Source of the DNA: JBBRYB01 sp038238115
GTDB taxonomy: Bacteria; Actinomycetota; Actinomycetes; Propionibacteriales; Nocardioidaceae
NCBI GenBank assembly: GCA_038238115.1
Contig: JBBRYB010000059.1
Span: 1-16,374 of the forward strand
Direction of reading: 5' to 3'
Length of the DNA stretch: 16,374 bases
The position numbers were made by a program, and so were the translations under genes. Positions 1 through 7,793 of the stretch are shown here, one piece after another. The notes under the pieces were generated by a model. It searched no databases. It was not told where the DNA came from and saw only the letters and a program-made list of their open reading frames with translations. Every line of letters begins with the position of its first letter. Positions within the stretch are counted from its first letter, which is position 1.

Positions 1-498
1 ATCGCCCAGGAAGCTGGTATCTCCGTCGAAACCATCTACAAGTCCTTCGGCAGCAAGTCACGGCTGGTGCGGGAGATCTACGAGCACGGACTAGAAGGGC
101 TAGGGGATACGCGCGCATACGAGCGCTCAGACGAGATGCGCGACCGGGAGAGCGATCCCCGGACGATCATGCGCGAGTGGGGTCGCCTCACTGCCGAGGT
201 GGCGTCCGTCGTGACCCCCATCCGGATCCTGATGCGCCATCTCGCGCTGACTGACCACGAGATCGCGGCAGTGCTCGAGACTGCGGAGACCGAGCGGCTC
301 GCTCGGATGCGGCACCATGCTCGGTTCCTCAAGGCGCGGGGACACCTGCGCGACGGCGTGACCGTGTCCGAAGCTACCGACCTCCTCTGGATATGCAGCT
401 CGCTCGAGATCTACGAACTGCTGGTGATGGGGCGTGGCTGGTCGACCGACCGCTTCGCGCGTTACGTGGGTAACCTCATGATCACCGCTCTGATGTAG
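1..498 (+). CDS. TetR-family transcriptional regulator, 5'-truncated by window edge
   Basis: The reading frame is open from base 1 and ends at a TAG at 496-498, so about 165 C-terminal residues are visible and the true start lies outside the window. The first residues (IAQEAGISVETIYKSFGSKS) are the recognition part of a TetR helix-turn-helix: an Ala-Gly-Ile/Val-Ser turn, then the T-[IL]-Y-x-x-F-x-x-K signature of the family. The rest is the helical ligand-binding and dimerisation domain, ending in a W-S-x-x-x-[FY]-x-x-Y/W pattern common at TetR C-termini. TetR proteins are usually dimeric repressors released by a small ligand; the ligand and target cannot be told here. No partner gene is visible downstream: the next 200 bases are non-coding and then a dead recombinase follows. 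A similar C-terminal pattern reappears in the broken TetR at 9705-9997. Confidence 0.88.
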   Translation: MAQEAGISVETIYKSFGSKSRLVREIYEHGLEGLGDTRAYERSDEMRDRESDPRTIMREWGRLTAEVASVVTPIRILMRHLALTDHEIAAVLETAETERLARMRHHARFLKARGHLRDGVTVSEATDLLWICSSLEIYELLVMGRGWSTDRFARYVGNLMITALM

Positions 499-700
499 GC
501 ACGCTGCTGCAAGCGTCTCGGCTCTGCCGCTCGCGTGAGGCGTCAACTCGATCGGTCACCGACGTCGTCCTGTGTGATCCGGGCCGTTCGCCATCGAGGT
601 GACCGGCCTCCGGGGTGCAAAATCGGTTCCCCCAAAACTCGCGTCTATCTGGGCGGTGTCTACGTGGCTCTCGGGCCTGATCGGACTGCTCGGCGGTTGC

Positions 701-1577
701 CTACGCGCCGGCGACGTAGGCGGTGAGGAAGTGGACGCCGTGGCGGTCGAGGTTGCCGCGGGCGCGGTCGTAGTGCTGGGTGGTGCGGGGGTCGGCGTGT
801 CGGGCGAGGATCTGGGCGTCGCGGAGCGGTACGCCGACGTCGAGAGAGCGTTGGTGATGGCGGCGTGCCGCAGCGAGTGCGGGCTGATGTGGAGCGGGGG
901 GCTGGCGGTCTTGGCGATGCGGCGGACCATGCGGTAGGCATCGCGGCGGTCGGTCGGCTTTCCACTCTGAGGCCGCAAGATGAGCGGGCCAGTGCCGCGT
1001 TCACCGCGACAGGCTCCGAGGACCCTGAGGACGGGGACCGTGATCGGCATGGTGGCGGCTTGCTGCCCTTGCCGACCAGGTGCAGGACCCGGTGCCCGCG
1101 CAGGCTCTCTCGGTAGTCCTCGATCCGCACGGCGGCGGCCTCCGAGGCGCGCAGGGCGTTGATGCCGAGCAGGAACGCCAGCGCACCGTGATGGCTGGAC
1201 GGTCAGGGTCTGGGCGACTTGGAGGAACCGGATCATCTCCAGCCGGTCCAGCCCCTGGGTGCGAGTTTCGTCGGCGTGGACTTTCGGCAGCCGGGCGTAG
1301 ACGGCTGGGTCGGCGGCGATGCGACCGTCGATATGCGCGAAGCGGAAGAACCCGCGGACACCGTGCAGCATGGTTTTGACCGAGGGATCCCGTAGGCCGG
1401 ACTCTGCAGGTGGCGGATGTAGAGCTCGACGTGCGCGCGCTGTATCCCGGCGAACGGGTCAAGTGCATTGGTCTGTCACCAGGTGAACCAGCGGCGCAGC
1501 TGGTAGGCGTACAGGGTATGGGTTCGGCCGGTGCATCGGGCGGGGTAGGACACTGCTGCGAGCTGCGCCGGTGTCAT
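701..1577 (-). pseudogene. Tyrosine recombinase / phage-type integrase, multiply frameshifted
   Basis: Read in the right frames, this strand gives a complete tyrosine recombinase of about 290 residues. It starts near an ATG at 1575-1577 (MTPAQLAAVS) with a SAM-like core-binding domain (YAYQLRRWFTW, HVELYIRHLQ, GVRGFFRFAH). The catalytic domain follows with all expected residues: Arg I in INALRASE, the H-x-x-R box in HSLRHAAITN, the following His in LARHADPRTT, and the Tyr nucleophile in QHYDRA. It ends at a stop at 701-703. The gene is dead: there is an in-frame TGA at 1476-1478 and one-base-type frame changes near 1408, 1190, 1053 and 842. The 1190 and 1053 changes compensate, so only the stretch between them is out of frame. 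The recombinase presumably once mobilised neighbouring DNA; no att site was recognised. Confidence 0.85.
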
Positions 1578-1830
1578 CGCCTGGGGCGCAACGGCAGGAG
1601 CAGGGTTCTGATCATGGGAGCCTCCAGCGGCCGAGAGCCCATGACCCAGCAGCGGACCGCGGCACACGGCGAGGCCGCGACCACGCACGGTAACTCCAGG
1701 CGTCGACGGACGCTTCGCACACGAGCGGCTACGTATTGACACACCCGAAGCGGTGGAAGGACTTACCGGGAAAGATCATCAAAGCCTGATCCTAGGTATT
1801 GCCGGATTCGCGCCTCGGGTTCCGTGCCGC

Positions 1831-2502
1831 TCAGCGGCCAGCGGGTGTGCAGATGCAGGAGCGGTTGCCGTCGGCGTCCTCGACGACCCAGTACGCCGGA
1901 GCCGCGCGGTCGCTGACGAGGCGTCCTCCGGCGTCCAGGACTGCCTGCAAACGTCGTTCGGCCTCGTCTTCTGCTACCCAAACGTCGAAGTGCCATCGTT
2001 GTTCGAACGGCTGCTCCGGGAGCGCCCACGTCTCGTCGCCGTCCGGTTCCTGCCACCACACGGTGGGCACCTGGCCGCTGGGGTCGACCGGCTCGCCATC
2101 TTCCACCTTGCCGCCGAGCAAAGCTGCATAGAACGGCGCAAGTTGTGGCCCATGTGGGGTATCGAGTCCGAGCTCCAACTGGGTGAGCCCGCTGGTGTCG
2201 GAGTCAATGCCGAGCGCTGCTGCGTGGCTGCTGATCTGGCGCGCAAGGTCGAGGTCGCGGCTGGTGATACCGCCGACGTCGTGGCTGGACAGCGTGACGA
2301 TCACGTCGGCGTAGGTGAGCTGGATGTGGGGATGGTGGTTGGCCATCTCGGCAGCGGCACCGATCCTGTTGACCAGCGCGAGGCCGGTCCGAAAGTCGCC
2401 GGTGCAGAAGCGAGCCTTGATCCGTCCAAGAATCTGCCGCCAGTCCGCGAGACTGGCATCGCGTACCTGCATCGCGGACAACTTCTCTCGCGGTTCAGTC
2501 AT
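1831..2502 (-). CDS. Pterin-4a-carbinolamine dehydratase fused to a VOC (glyoxalase-like) domain
   Basis: A 223-aa protein in two parts. Residues 1-95 match 4a-hydroxytetrahydrobiopterin dehydratase: the family pattern E-x3-H-H-P-x5-Y-x9-H-x8-D is complete (E52, H56, H57, P58, Y64, H74, D83). The known enzyme dehydrates the 4a-carbinolamine formed by pterin-dependent hydroxylases and recycles the cofactor. Residues about 105-223 look like a vicinal oxygen chelate domain (an LGLDTP strand, FYAALLGG, then a second half HFDVWV...AGGRLV...WVVEDADGN), which often binds a metal and a small substrate. ATG at 2500-2502 is chosen because GGAG lies 7 bases upstream (2510-2513); the frame extends 28 codons further without a comparable site. 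No hydroxylase gene is adjacent, so the pathway is unknown. The enzyme assignment is strong for the N-terminal domain; the VOC substrate is not inferable. Confidence 0.87.
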   Translation of the reverse strand: MTEPREKLSAMQVRDASLADWRQILGRIKARFCTGDFRTGLALVNRIGAAAEMANHHPHIQLTYADVIVTLSSHDVGGITSRDLDLARQISSHAAALGIDSDTSGLTQLELGLDTPHGPQLAPFYAALLGGKVEDGEPVDPSGQVPTVWWQEPDGDETWALPEQPFEQRWHFDVWVAEDEAERRLQAVLDAGGRLVSDRAAPAYWVVEDADGNRSCICTPAGR

Positions 2503-2509
2503 GGTTTGA

Positions 2510-2513
2510 CTCC
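2510..2513 (-). promoter_or_regulatory. Ribosome binding site deciding the PCD-VOC start
   Basis: Reading the minus strand, GGAG stands 7 bases before the ATG at 2500-2502. This supports that start over an in-frame start about 28 codons upstream. Confidence 0.6.
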
Positions 2514-2932
2514 GTCTGGTGTGATGGCAGTTGCGCTCTCCACAAGATAGAGGTGGTTCAGGACGAATGGAGTCCGAAGTGCGCACCCGATCAAGATCGA
2601 GCAGGTGACGCGTCGGGCAAGCGACCAGCCCTCCACGCGGCGGTATGACGCGGCGGTCCCCAGCGCGGAAAAGCCGAGCTCCCTCACTGTCCGCCGACGC
2701 TCACCGGCGAACTCAACCGACGAACAACCAAGACCCCCATGCGGCGGGCCTGATGGGAACCACCCGCCGGAGCGGCATGCACCCCGTGACCGTCGTGGTG
2801 CCCAGCCTGTGACCTCTCCGAGGCCCGTACCAACACCCAAAAGGGGCTTCCCGGCGAGTTTCCGGGCGTCTTCTGCGAGGAGGCATTCGTAGGTTTGGTC
2901 CGCCAGGGAAGGAATCAGAAAGCTTCGCTAGC
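2514..2932. other. Intergenic stretch with no supportable gene
   Basis: About 420 bases between the PCD-VOC gene and the nuclease remnant. Open frames exist on both strands, but their translations are Arg/Pro/Ser-rich and show no domain-like pattern, as expected of shadows in GC-rich DNA. Promoters for the two flanking divergent genes should lie here, but no clear -35/-10 pair was seen. Confidence 0.4.
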
Positions 2933-3400
2933 GTGGCGGTTGTGACGCTCGACCTATCCTTCCTTACGGTCCCGCTGCGGTCGACGCCCACGTCCTCCCG
3001 ACCAGTCAACGTCTACGAGATCCTGCGAGTGGGCTGGCGCGAGTCACGCGTCGACATGACGCTCCAGTTCTTTCTCGACCCAACCGAGCGGCATGGCCTC
3101 GGATCGCTCGTGATCGACGCACTTCTCAATGTGCTCGATGGGGCGCCAACGATTGGCGCGGCGGGGAGGACTCACACACGCTGTTCGTGGCAGAGGACTT
3201 CCTCGGCTCGGACTCATGGGAAATCAGCACGCAAGCTTCGTTCATCGACGTCTACGCCAAGAACACCGAGCGCGGGATAGTGGTCGTGCTCGAGAACAAG
3301 ATCGGTCACGAGTTGAACAACCCGCTCGAGCGATATGCCGCGCACGCCCTGGGCGAACAAGCGATCGCCAATGTGCTCGTGGCGGTCTTGGCGCCCCACC
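2933..3400 (+). pseudogene. PD-(D/E)XK nuclease-like protein, frameshifted and C-terminally lost
   Basis: The first part, in one frame from a GTG at 2933, reads VNVYEILRVGWRESRVDM, then LQFFLDPTERHGLGSLVIDA and a Leu-rich helix. The L-D-P-x-x-x-H-G-L-G block is typical of the PD-(D/E)XK superfamily branch Pfam calls PDDEXK_4. The second part, in the next frame, reads SFIDVYAKNTERGIVVVLEN followed by KIGHELNNPLERYAAHAL. This supplies the nuclease core: Asp in FID, the E-x-K pair (E-N-K) on the next strand, and the Q/N-x-x-x-Y-type helix. The frames join at a GGGG run at about 3140-3143, consistent with a one-base slip. Similarity fades after about 3400, before the C-terminal half expected in this family. 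Relatives include restriction-like and mobile-element-borne nucleases; the original target is unknown. Assignment rests on motif reading only. Confidence 0.65.
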
Positions 3401-3407
3401 CACCACC

Positions 3408-3790
3408 ATGTACGCCATGCCCGGCGGCGCCGTGCCGGGCCGTCACAATACCCCGACATCAAACTCGACGGGCGCGACTTCAAGGCCTTCCATCCCATCT
3501 TGGACCACCGACTACTTCGAGTACGGCACCTCCACTAACAACCTCGCCGACAGCGGCTGCGGAGTCGAAATGGGCGACGCTGTCCTCGGCATGGTCACCA
3601 ACTCCCTACCCGCCCACCCAGCTGGGTCGTGGTCCGCAACGCCAGCGACCCCTGCATCACCGGCCACTTGCCCACCACACCCGACGTCCAGGCCATGTGG
3701 GCTGTCTGGTACTACGAGACCTACGGCTACTGGACCGCCGTCTCCTCCGCCATCACCTGCTGGGCCATCATCGCCGGCGACACCGCCTAA
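3408..3790 (+). pseudogene. Unrecognised small protein gene, frameshifted
   Basis: A frame opening at ATG 3408 gives a segment with natural composition (DYFEYGTSTNNLADSGCG, then MGDAVLGMVTNSLPAHP). Near 3618 it jumps one frame and continues as SWVVVRNASDPCITGHLP and PDVQAMWAVWYYETYGYW, then an Ala/Ile/Trp-rich end and TAA at 3788-3790. Amino-acid composition makes a real protein of roughly 125 residues likely, with two Cys and a hydrophobic C-terminus. I do not recognise the family. A further frame change near 3500 is possible, because another frame there also reads protein-like (YPDIKLDGRDFKAFHP). It lies directly behind the nuclease remnant on the same strand and may be its former operon partner. 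Confidence 0.5.
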
Positions 3791-3835
3791 CCAGGTTTGA
3801 CATCATCGGACTAGTTCTCCGATCACTGCCTGATC

Positions 3836-3865
3836 AAGAAGACGCCGATACGGCGTCCCTTCTTT
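3836..3865. terminator. Probable bidirectional Rho-independent terminator
   Basis: A perfect 7-bp stem, GACGCCG (3841-3847) with CGGCGTC (3851-3857), has a 3-base ATA loop. It is flanked by AAGAA at 3836-3840 and TTCTT at 3860-3864, which can extend the stem past a CC bulge and give a T-rich tail in both directions. It lies 75 bases downstream of the minus-strand cyclase stop (3940) and 46 bases after the plus-strand remnant stop (3790). It therefore suits two converging transcription units. Confidence 0.65.
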
Positions 3866-3939
3866 GGGCTGTATGGAACTACCATTGCCGCTAAGTGTCG
3901 GAAGCGCCTCCAACGAGAACTGCTCTTGCGGTGAGCAGG

Positions 3940-6900
3940 TCACACGGTGCTTGCAATGGGTTGGGTGGGCTTCGCGGGTGTGACGCGTAGAGACATGACT
4001 CGCTGAAGTAATGGCTCTGCCGCTAGCCGCTCAGCAATGGCCGTGGCTTCCTCGGCGAGCCGTTCCGCCGTCGGACCATCTCCTTCACGAACCAGATACT
4101 CCGCTTGATCGACAAGGCCGACGGCAAGGTGGTAGGGCGACCCAGTCGTGCGCAGTGCTTCCGTTGCCGTGGTGAAAACTGCAGCCGCCACAGGGTCACC
4201 TTTGGCCGCAAGCAGCCTGGCGCGGACTCGCACAGCGTCGGCACGGGTCAGTGGTGGGATATGGCCGGGTGGGTGCTGGTCGAGCCAGTCCAGTAGCTGT
4301 TCCACGCCCGATTGGTCCTCCAACGCCAAGGCGGCGTCCGCTGCTAGAGGCCAGCCGAAGCGGGTCACCTCTGAGCTCAATCCCATCGTGTCCGCATAGC
4401 TCAGCACCTCCTGTGCTCGGGCAAGGGACTCCGTCCAGTTTCCGCGTGCAGCAGCAATTGCGGCGAAAGTGATGGCTCGCCACATCAGGTCCTGAGGTTC
4501 CTCCGTGTCGGGGAGGCCCCGAGCGGTCGATTCGATTTCAAGCAGGTGCTCGTGGTCACCCCGGAAGGCAGACACCATTGCCTTGGGAGGTAGCGTTGCC
4601 GCGTACTCTTCCGTACCTTCGTCAGAGCTCTCCGCCGACAGTGTCAGCACGTGATCCCACTGGCCCGTTAGCAACAGCGCCTGCAGTAGGTTGCCGTTGC
4701 CCATCGGTAGGTAGACTCGGTGCCCGAGACGGCGTGCATCTGCCATCGTGGATCGTGCCACTTCGGCTGCTGCCTGAGGGTCCTCGGTAAGCAGAACATC
4801 AGCCAGATTGGTGCGCGCTCGAAGGCTCGCTGTAGTGGCCTGCGATGATTCTGCTCTCCGGGCCGCCTCCTGGTAGTACATCGTTGCCTGAGTAGTCCGG
4901 TCGGCGAAGACATGTACTAGACCTCGGGTGACTAGCAAGTCGGCCAAGACGGCGTTGGAAAGGCCAAGCGCCTGAGCTGCCGTCAGCGCCTTCGAGGACA
5001 ACAGGTCCCCTTCATCAAGATTGCCGGCGAAGACTTGGAGGGCCGCAAGCGTGGAGAGTGCGTCAACAGTGTCGACGTCTGCGTCGGGTTCGAGTCGGGC
5101 CAGGGCCTCGGTGAGCGCGCTCCGCGCTTCGTCGTATCTCCCTAGGAAGCGGAGGCTGCGGCCGATGCCGACCTGACAGCGTGCTGCTGCCCGTTCCAGC
5201 CGCTGATTTCGGTAGAGATGGGCCGCGTGTTCGTAGGGCTGGATCGCCTCGGACCATTGGATCAGCTGGGCTGCCCTGCCCGCGCGCTCCCATAGTTGGG
5301 CGGCTCGAACCTGGGAGTCGTCTGTGTGGTCTTCTTCGAGGAGTTCGGCGGCTTTTTGGTAGTTGGTTGCGGCTGTTGCTGGGGCGCCGGTGCGTTCGGC
5401 GCGTTCACCAGCGCGGGTGAGCATCGTGACGGCTTCGGTTCGAAGGTCAGGTGTGTCTGGGTCGTCGGGGACGGCAGCCAGCGCGTCGAGAAGGTGGGTG
5501 GCGATAACTTCGCTGATTTCTTCGCCCTGGTCGGCGAAGACAGAGCGCAAATGATTCGCGACGGCAAGGTGGCGGGCTTTGCGTTCGCGCCGGGACAAGG
5601 TGTCGTAGGCGACTTGGCGGAACATGGCTTGCACGAAGCCGTAGTGGCCGCGTTGCGGTGACAGCGGGTCGGCGCGCACCCCGAGGACTTCACGGCGCAC
5701 CAGTTCAGCCAACAGGCGGCGCACTTCGCGATCCGGTGAGACGCTGATCGCGACCAGCGCTTCGGCAGGGAAGCTGGCGCCGAGAACGGCTGCGTCGGCG
5801 ATCAGGGCTCGGGCGTCCGGTTCCAACACGTCCAATCGGGCCGCTAGCAGCGACTGCAAGGTGGCGGGGACCGTGAGCTGCCCGATGTCACCGACCAACC
5901 TGTAGACCCCACCGGAGGGTTGCACAACGTCGCGGTCGATGAGCATCCGGATGGTTTCGACCGCATACAACGGAACGCCTTCGGCGCGGTCGGCGATCGC
6001 CTGCTTAGCTGTCTGCGGCGTCCCCGGCACTAAGCCGTCCAACAGCTGGCTCATCGCTGCGTCGTCGAGCGGATCCAAGGTGAGGGTGGTGGAGTTACGG
6101 CGACCTACTCCCCAGCCGGGTCGCCGGGCTTCGAGTTCGGGCCGCGCGAACGTGAGCACGAACATCGGCACCCCGCGAGCCCAGTCCAAGACGTGCTCCA
6201 CGAAGTCCAACAGGCCAGCGTCGGCGTAATGTAAGTCTTCGACCACCATCACCACTGGTGTGGTGGCGGCGAGCCGTTCGAAGAACAACCGCCACCCGGC
6301 GAACAGTTCCTCTCGACCCAACACCGGGCCAGCGACCTCGCCGCCGTATTCCACCCCGAGCAGCTGCCCCAGCCGCGGACCTACATATGCGCGTTCGGCG
6401 GGATCGGTCAGCCACTGCTGCAACCCGGTGACCAACTTCTCGGCGGCGGCATCGGTGGAATCTTCCTCAGCGATCTGCAGCCGTTGCCGCACCATCTCCG
6501 CCAACGCCCAAAACGCCACTCCCTCCCCATACGACAAGCAGCGGCCACGGTGCCAGCGGACAGTGTCGGCCAACCCGTCGACGTACTTCTCGAACTCCCA
6601 CCCCAACCGGGACTTACCCACTCCCGCAACACCAGTTACGCTCACCAACCGCGGTGTCCGTCGGTCCCAACACGCGTGAAACAGCTCCTTGACCAGCCGC
6701 AGCTCCGCATCTCGACCAACAAACGCTGCTTCCAGGCCGTCGATGCGCTGCGACCCCCCAACTCCGGCCAGCACCCGGTCGGCCCGCCACAACGGCACCG
6801 GCTCAGCCTTGCCCTTCAACTGATGCTCACCAGCCGAGACGAAACTCACCCCGGCCTCCGCCACCCGCCGGGTCGCCTCATCGACAAACACCGTCCCGGG

Positions 6901-7545
6901 TTCAGCAGCTGCCTGCACACGCGCTGCCGTGTTCACCGCATCCCCCGCCACCATCCCCTCACCACTGGCGCCCACCGTCACCGCGACCGCACCGGTCACC
7001 ACGCCACCACGGGCAGCCAGCCGAGGTGCACCCGCCTCCCGGCCCAACGTCTGCACCGCCGCCACCACATCCAAAGCAGCCCGCACCGCCCGCTCAGCGT
7101 CCTCCTCAGTCGCAGTCGGCGTCCCCCACACCGCCATCACCGCATCACCGATGAACTTCTCAACGATTCCGCCGTACCGGGTGATCACCGTACGAGCTGC
7201 CGCGAAATACTGCGACAACAACTCCCGCACATCTTCGGGATCCCGGGCTTCACTCAACGACGTGAAACCGACTAGATCGCAAAACAGCACCGAGCAGACA
7301 CGTCGCTCGGCAACGGGACGAGCGTCCGCAGCAGTTATCGGCGGAGTCGGTGCTGAGGTGGAACTCAGGTCAGGCAACGCAAGCGGAGCAGCGCACTGAC
7401 CACAGAACCGCTGGTCCGGTGCTGCCTCGGCTCCGCAAGCGGGACAGACTGGCAGCAGCGGGTTCGCGCATTGACCGCAGAACCGGTTGCCTACCGGATT
7501 TTCGCTGCCACAGTTGCTGCAACGCACGAAAACAACCCCTTCCAT
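3940..7545 (-). CDS. Zinc-ribbon class III adenylate/guanylate cyclase – ATPase – TPR signalling protein (copy 1)
   Basis: A 1201-aa multidomain protein. Residues 9-51 hold two zinc ribbons (C9-C12/C23-C26 and C34-C37/C48-C51). Residues about 80-255 are a class III nucleotide cyclase: metal-binding Asp D90 (FCDLVGFT) and D134 (FIGDAVMAVW), substrate Lys K130, and transition-state N205 and R209 (VNTAARV). The residue aligning with the second base-selecting position is Met198. Residues about 270-650 form a STAND-like P-loop ATPase with Walker A G305-S312 (GVAGVGKS) and Walker B around E436-D437 (VVMVVEDL). The C-terminal ~500 residues are helical TPR-like repeats. No signal peptide or membrane segment is seen, so it is cytoplasmic. 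Expected role: input sensed by TPR/ATPase is converted to cyclic nucleotide; cAMP is more likely than cGMP given the Lys, but not certain. ATG 7545 is the listed start; a GTG at 7525-7527 has a better Shine-Dalgarno. Transcribed alone. Confidence 0.93.
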   Translation of the reverse strand: MEGVVFVRCSNCGSENPVGNRFCGQCANPLLPVCPACGAEAAPDQRFCGQCAAPLALPDLSSTSAPTPPITAADARPVAERRVCSVLFCDLVGFTSLSEARDPEDVRELLSQYFAAARTVITRYGGIVEKFIGDAVMAVWGTPTATEEDAERAVRAALDVVAAVQTLGREAGAPRLAARGGVVTGAVAVTVGASGEGMVAGDAVNTAARVQAAAEPGTVFVDEATRRVAEAGVSFVSAGEHQLKGKAEPVPLWRADRVLAGVGGSQRIDGLEAAFVGRDAELRLVKELFHACWDRRTPRLVSVTGVAGVGKSRLGWEFEKYVDGLADTVRWHRGRCLSYGEGVAFWALAEMVRQRLQIAEEDSTDAAAEKLVTGLQQWLTDPAERAYVGPRLGQLLGVEYGGEVAGPVLGREELFAGWRLFFERLAATTPVVMVVEDLHYADAGLLDFVEHVLDWARGVPMFVLTFARPELEARRPGWGVGRRNSTTLTLDPLDDAAMSQLLDGLVPGTPQTAKQAIADRAEGVPLYAVETIRMLIDRDVVQPSGGVYRLVGDIGQLTVPATLQSLLAARLDVLEPDARALIADAAVLGASFPAEALVAISVSPDREVRRLLAELVRREVLGVRADPLSPQRGHYGFVQAMFRQVAYDTLSRRERKARHLAVANHLRSVFADQGEEISEVIATHLLDALAAVPDDPDTPDLRTEAVTMLTRAGERAERTGAPATAATNYQKAAELLEEDHTDDSQVRAAQLWERAGRAAQLIQWSEAIQPYEHAAHLYRNQRLERAAARCQVGIGRSLRFLGRYDEARSALTEALARLEPDADVDTVDALSTLAALQVFAGNLDEGDLLSSKALTAAQALGLSNAVLADLLVTRGLVHVFADRTTQATMYYQEAARRAESSQATTASLRARTNLADVLLTEDPQAAAEVARSTMADARRLGHRVYLPMGNGNLLQALLLTGQWDHVLTLSAESSDEGTEEYAATLPPKAMVSAFRGDHEHLLEIESTARGLPDTEEPQDLMWRAITFAAIAAARGNWTESLARAQEVLSYADTMGLSSEVTRFGWPLAADAALALEDQSGVEQLLDWLDQHPPGHIPPLTRADAVRVRARLLAAKGDPVAAAVFTTATEALRTTGSPYHLAVGLVDQAEYLVREGDGPTAERLAEEATAIAERLAAEPLLQRVMSLRVTPAKPTQPIASTV
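7525..7541 (-). promoter_or_regulatory. Alternative start and ribosome binding site for cyclase copy 1
   Basis: On the minus strand, AAGGGG is followed by eight bases (TTGTTTTC) and a GTG at 7525-7527, in frame with the cyclase. Starting there removes six residues and puts the first zinc-ribbon Cys at position 3. That matches copy 2, where it is at position 4. The upstream ATG at 7545 has only a weak AGGG-like site. Confidence 0.45.
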
Positions 7546-7588
7546 GGGGCTGACCCTGCGCCCAACGATAAGCCTGACGCGCGCGTTA

Positions 7589-7600
7589 GGTCACTGGAGT
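7589..7600. repeat. 12-bp direct repeat, unit 1 (GGTCACTGGAGT)
   Basis: GGTCACTGGAGT occurs here and again, identically and in the same orientation, at 7657-7668, 68 bases apart. Both lie in the gap between the divergent cyclase copy 1 and the IS3 remnant, where the cyclase promoter should be. They may be paired regulator sites or a duplication left by insertion-sequence activity. Confidence 0.5.
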
Positions 7601-7656
7601 CTTCCGCAGAATTGTGCCTCATCCAGGGCTCAAGGTCTATGTCACCGCCTTAACGT

Positions 7657-7668
7657 GGTCACTGGAGT
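7657..7668. repeat. 12-bp direct repeat, unit 2 (GGTCACTGGAGT)
   Basis: Second exact copy of the 12-mer at 7589-7600. It lies 112-123 bases upstream of the cyclase ATG and about 125 bases before the IS3 transposase start. Confidence 0.5.
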
Positions 7669-7793
7669 GGCCAGGTCAGGCCGAAGTCGCCCGACCGGGT
7701 GAGCCGTCCCGGCGAGTCCGGAGACTCTGGTGTGTCCAGGCTTGGACGGCGTCTGGATTTCTGGATTCTGGTGCTTGACGCCAGGAAGTTCAG

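Noticed and set aside
127..546. 139-codon minus-strand frame antisense to the TetR gene
   Set aside because: Opposite a clear TetR domain, with no recognisable motif; typical GC-rich shadow.
1826..1838. GCCGC-TCA-GCGGC hairpin overlapping the PCD-VOC stop codon
   Set aside because: Only five base pairs and no T-rich tail on the transcribed strand; not supportable as a terminator.
1753..2550. 265-codon plus-strand frame
   Set aside because: Antisense to the pterin dehydratase–VOC gene, whose complete family motif and ribosome site decide the strand.
2605..2892. 95-codon plus-strand frame
   Set aside because: Arg/Pro/Ser-rich with no domain-like pattern and no ribosome site.
6484..7275. 263-codon plus-strand frame within cyclase copy 1
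   Set aside because: His/Arg/Pro-rich antisense shadow of the zinc-ribbon, cyclase and ATPase coding sequence.
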